Source of the DNA: Enterovibrio calviensis DSM 14347
GTDB lineage: Bacteria > Pseudomonadota > Gammaproteobacteria > Enterobacterales > Vibrionaceae
Length of the DNA: 64,000 nt
Direction of reading: 5' to 3'
Assembly: GCF_000621165.1 (NCBI RefSeq)
Contig: NZ_JHZA01000007.1
Span: 62,001 to 126,000, forward strand
Shown here in pieces: positions 61,938-64,000 of the stretch. Under the pieces are notes generated by a model. That model was not told the DNA's origin. It saw only the letters and a program-made list of their open reading frames with translations, and made no database searches. How positions within the stretch are numbered: position 1 is the first letter of the stretch; every line of letters starts with the position of its first letter. Position numbers and translations under genes: made by a program.

Positions 61938-62600
61938 TTAGGCGATTTTTTCTGCCTGCATCAGGCGATATTGCACCATGTCTTCGATGGTCAGAACGGG
62001 CATGTCGTGTTTTTCACCAAACGCGATGATTTCTGGCGTTTTTGCCATGGTGCCATCTTCGTTCTGCACTTCGCACAATACACCGGCTGGCGATAATCCT
62101 GCCATTTGCATCAAATCAATGGTGCCTTCGGTGTGGCCACGACGTGTCAACACACCGCCGTTACGTGCACGAAGAGGGAAGACGTGACCAGGACGCGCCA
62201 AATCGGATGGTTGCGCATCTGGGTTGGCTGCGGTTTTGATTGTGGTTACGCGGTCAGCGGCGGAAACACCTGTGGTGACGCCCACTTTTGCTTCGATAGA
62301 AACAGTGAAAGCGGTTTGGTTTGCGCTGTTGTTGTCTACCACCATCGGGTTTAGCTCAAGTTTGTCGGCTTGTGCTTCTGGCAGGCATAAACAAACGATG
62401 CCGCTGCATTCGCGGATCATCAGTGCCATTTGTTGATTGGTGAGGTGGTCAACCGAATAGATGATGTCACCTTCATTCTCGCGATCTTCATCGTCGAGCA
62501 GCAATACGCCTTTACCTAGGCGAAGTGCTTCAAGTGCAGCTTCAACGCGTTGGAATGGGGTGCCTAGTGGAGCAAGTAGCGAAGTGTGTGTCTGATTCAT
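61938..62600 (-). CDS. ribB: 3,4-dihydroxy-2-butanone-4-phosphate synthase
   Basis: 220 residues. Converts ribulose-5-phosphate to the four-carbon riboflavin precursor. [13 protein letters not shown] holds the metal-binding and acidic-loop residues, [20 protein letters not shown] the phosphate-binding and catalytic His region. ATG at 62600. A stand-alone RibB without the GTP cyclohydrolase II domain, preceded by an FMN riboswitch that controls it. Confidence 0.95.
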   Translation of the reverse strand: MNQTHTSLLAPLGTPFQRVEAALEALRLGKGVLLLDDEDRENEGDIIYSVDHLTNQQMALMIRECSGIVCLCLPEAQADKLELNPMVVDNNSANQTAFTVSIEAKVGVTTGVSAADRVTTIKTAANPDAQPSDLARPGHVFPLRARNGGVLTRRGHTEGTIDLMQMAGLSPAGVLCEVQNEDGTMAKTPEIIAFGEKHDMPVLTIEDMVQYRLMQAEKIA

Positions 62601-62718
62601 GGTAACTCCTATAATACGTACCAGAATCAGGGCATAGATGAGCGGCATTCGAGGTCTCGAATACGCACAATTCACCGATAAGCAGATGCTCGAAAACGCC
62701 GCTTAATGGGTAAACATA

Positions 62719-62862
62719 TCATCCTCTTTCATCCGGACTCTAACCGTCGGCCTTGGCATCTCACCAAGTCTGCTGACCCCGAACTAGGTTCGGGCGCTCG
62801 CGGGCTCGTCAATGGTATTCACTGACATACCGCCGGTGGGGAATTTCGCCCCGCCCTGAGAA
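62719..62862 (-). ncRNA. FMN riboswitch (RFN element)
   Basis: On the minus strand the conserved parts run in order: AGGGCGGGGCGAAATTCCCC, ACCGGCGGTATG, GAGCCCGCGAGCGCC, GGTCAGCAGA, GGTGAGATGCCAAGGCCGAC, GGTTAGAGTCCGGATG and AAAGAGGATG. It ends about 120 bases before the ribB start and should shut off expression when FMN is plentiful. Confidence 0.97.
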
Positions 62863-63121
62863 TAATTAATTGTGATGCTCCATGACTGGAGCCAGTAAAT
62901 ACTACTGCGTTTTCAATCAAAAAGGGAGAGTAAAATGACCGTTTGCGTGTTTTATGGACAAAGGTCATGAGTAAAGGTGATATCCCCTGTACTCGCTGAA
63001 AATTGCGACGCGTGGCGAATAAGGATGGGTGTTTTGCCGATGTTGGTGTGCATGGGTGATCGTAAATCCAACGAGTTAAGTATCAACGGGTTAGATCATT
63101 AATAAGCATGGTAGTGAATAT
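62863..63121. other. Divergent promoter region of ribB and dedA
   Basis: About 260 bases that must hold both promoters; no distinct box recognised. Confidence 0.5.
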
Positions 63122-63739
63122 ATGGAAACAATTCTGGGTATCATCCGTGATTATGGACTGTTGAGCTATGTCATCCTTTTTCTATATTGCGGATTAAAAA
63201 GTGGCTCGCTCCCGCTATTTGCGGGTATCGCTGCGCATTTTGGTGCGATGAACATTGCATTGGTCTCTGTCGTGGTTTTTGCCGGCGGATACCTAGGGGA
63301 TGAACTGCGTTTCTTTCTTGGCAGAAAATACGGCGTCGCAAAATTGAATCGTAATCCGCGTATTCGACAGTCTGTGCACACCGCCAAACTGTTACTTGAG
63401 CGCTATGGCAAAGCCTATATTTTCTTATACCGCTATCCCAAAGGCATGCGAACCATTGGCGCACTTCCGGTGGCACTGAACGATATGCGTTGGGCGACGT
63501 TTACCTCCCTGAATTTTGCTTCGGCGATCACATGGACGTTTGCGCTGGTGGGCACCGGATATTTGTTTGGCACAACGCTAGAGAACACAGTGGGCGACAA
63601 CTGGGGGCTATTCAGTGTTGGCTTACTGGCTGCATTTTCTTTGGTAACGTATTTAGCGTGGCGTCGTGTTGCTGCGATAACCCGAGAGACTCGCCCTGTG
63701 CACGAGCATCTTCATCCTTTGCAACAATCTCGGGGGTGA
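63122..63739 (+). CDS. DedA-family membrane protein
   Basis: 205 residues of the DedA/SNARE-associated fold, with about five hydrophobic helices. GGYLGDELRFFLGRKYG (about 55-71) and FLYRYPKGMRTIGALPVAL (about 100-118) are family motifs with the charged Glu and Arg needed for transport in studied members, some of which move undecaprenyl phosphate or other lipids across the membrane. Confidence 0.9.
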   Translation: METILGIIRDYGLLSYVILFLYCGLKSGSLPLFAGIAAHFGAMNIALVSVVVFAGGYLGDELRFFLGRKYGVAKLNRNPRIRQSVHTAKLLLERYGKAYIFLYRYPKGMRTIGALPVALNDMRWATFTSLNFASAITWTFALVGTGYLFGTTLENTVGDNWGLFSVGLLAAFSLVTYLAWRRVAAITRETRPVHEHLHPLQQSRG

Positions 63740-63861
63740 GTTCGCGTGGGCACGATCACGAGGTCAAAATCGAAACGGCCAAATTACGAGGGTAAATTAC
63801 TTGGTATAGCTTTCTAGCTGAATCTTGTGATTGCGACGAACACATCACCACTTTGTCGCCC

Positions 63862-63898
63862 ACGCTATATACCCAAGCAACCTGAAGATGCAGGATTC
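63862..63898. repeat. Possible Vibrionaceae dispersed repeat
   Basis: The stretch CTATATACCCAAGCAACCTG and the following AAGATGCAGG look like a short sequence found many times between genes in vibrio chromosomes. Only this single copy is in the window, so the call rests on memory. Confidence 0.35.
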
Positions 63899-63917
63899 AG
63901 CGACAGGGTTAGAGACG

Positions 63918-64000
63918 GTGAACCAATCAAACGGGGTGAACCCGCCCAATACGAAAGAACGCCCTAAAGCGTTAAGAGCAATCGCCCTTTTGGAAGCCGC
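63918..64000 (+). CDS. Start of a further gene, cut by the window end
   Basis: From the GTG at 63918 the frame stays open to the end and reads KERPKALRAIALLEA near its end; this resembles the N-terminus of a small membrane protein family (DUF2127-like). A GTG at 63936 is also possible. Too short for a firm call. Confidence 0.35.
   Translation, partial: MNQSNGVNPPNTKERPKALRAIALLEA

Noticed and set aside
1-64000. CRISPR arrays, tRNA and rRNA genes
   Set aside because: No spaced direct repeats of CRISPR type and no tRNA- or rRNA-like sequence were seen; the tandem repeats found lack unique spacers.

Overview
The window looks like chromosomal DNA of a marine gammaproteobacterium, most likely a member of the Vibrionaceae; the genus cannot be fixed from sequence alone. 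Pointers are the vibrio-type integron cassettes with attC sites, a BCCT osmolyte carrier, a probable DMSP lyase, TRAP uptake and several chemosensory genes. No rRNA, tRNA or CRISPR array was found.

Layout. 1-4.4 kb: a TRAP transporter (dctM partial, dctQ, TAT-exported dctP, a 72-aa membrane protein) divergent from a LacI-type regulator with two operators. 4.5-10.25 kb: two tandem copies of a pair made of a secreted GEVED/LruC protein and a small lipoprotein. 10.76-19.48 kb: an alternative chemosensory operon: response regulator with an enlarged C-terminal half, CheW, receptor with two CHASE3 modules, CheR, a CheD/receiver-like/CheB fusion, a CheA core without phospho-accepting His, and a separate HPt protein that supplies it. 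19.8-21.5 kb: a VOC protein and an AEC permease.

21.7-34.8 kb is an accessory region. It holds three integron cassettes (metallopeptidase, ASCH, GNAT) with attC sites but no integrase, and a 4.2 kb insert between ~208-bp direct repeats of the 3' end of a chemoreceptor gene. The insert carries a DddP-like DMSP lyase, a dead REP-type transposase, a SLATT membrane effector and the remains of a TIR-like gene. Beyond it are a receptor paired with a periplasmic binding protein, an IS3 remnant, a membrane-anchored TIR-like protein, a 12-bp tandem repeat and 1.4 kb of decayed DNA.

34.9-41.5 kb: an ABC-2/HlyD/TolC efflux operon without an ATPase gene, and a Bcr/CflA exporter. 41.6-56.2 kb: a sugar-acid locus with two complete ABC sugar importers, a mutarotase-like protein, a sugar dehydrogenase, an SMP-30 lactonase, a KDG-type kinase, a KDPG-type aldolase, an RraA-like protein, a hydroxyacid dehydrogenase and a GntR regulator. 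It is bracketed by 62-bp direct repeats that include a terminator. 56.4-64 kb is ordinary backbone: LysR regulator, SnoaL-like protein, RsuA, GNAT, BCCT carrier, RibB with FMN riboswitch, DedA and the start of a further gene.

Two links stand out. The receptor at 28.7-30.1 kb has nearly the same signalling-tip sequence as the receptor inside the chemosensory operon, so its binding-protein partner may feed the split-CheA pathway. The GntR-type palindrome between 45.06 and 45.09 kb recurs as a half site before the importer operon, so one regulator probably controls both arms of the sugar locus.
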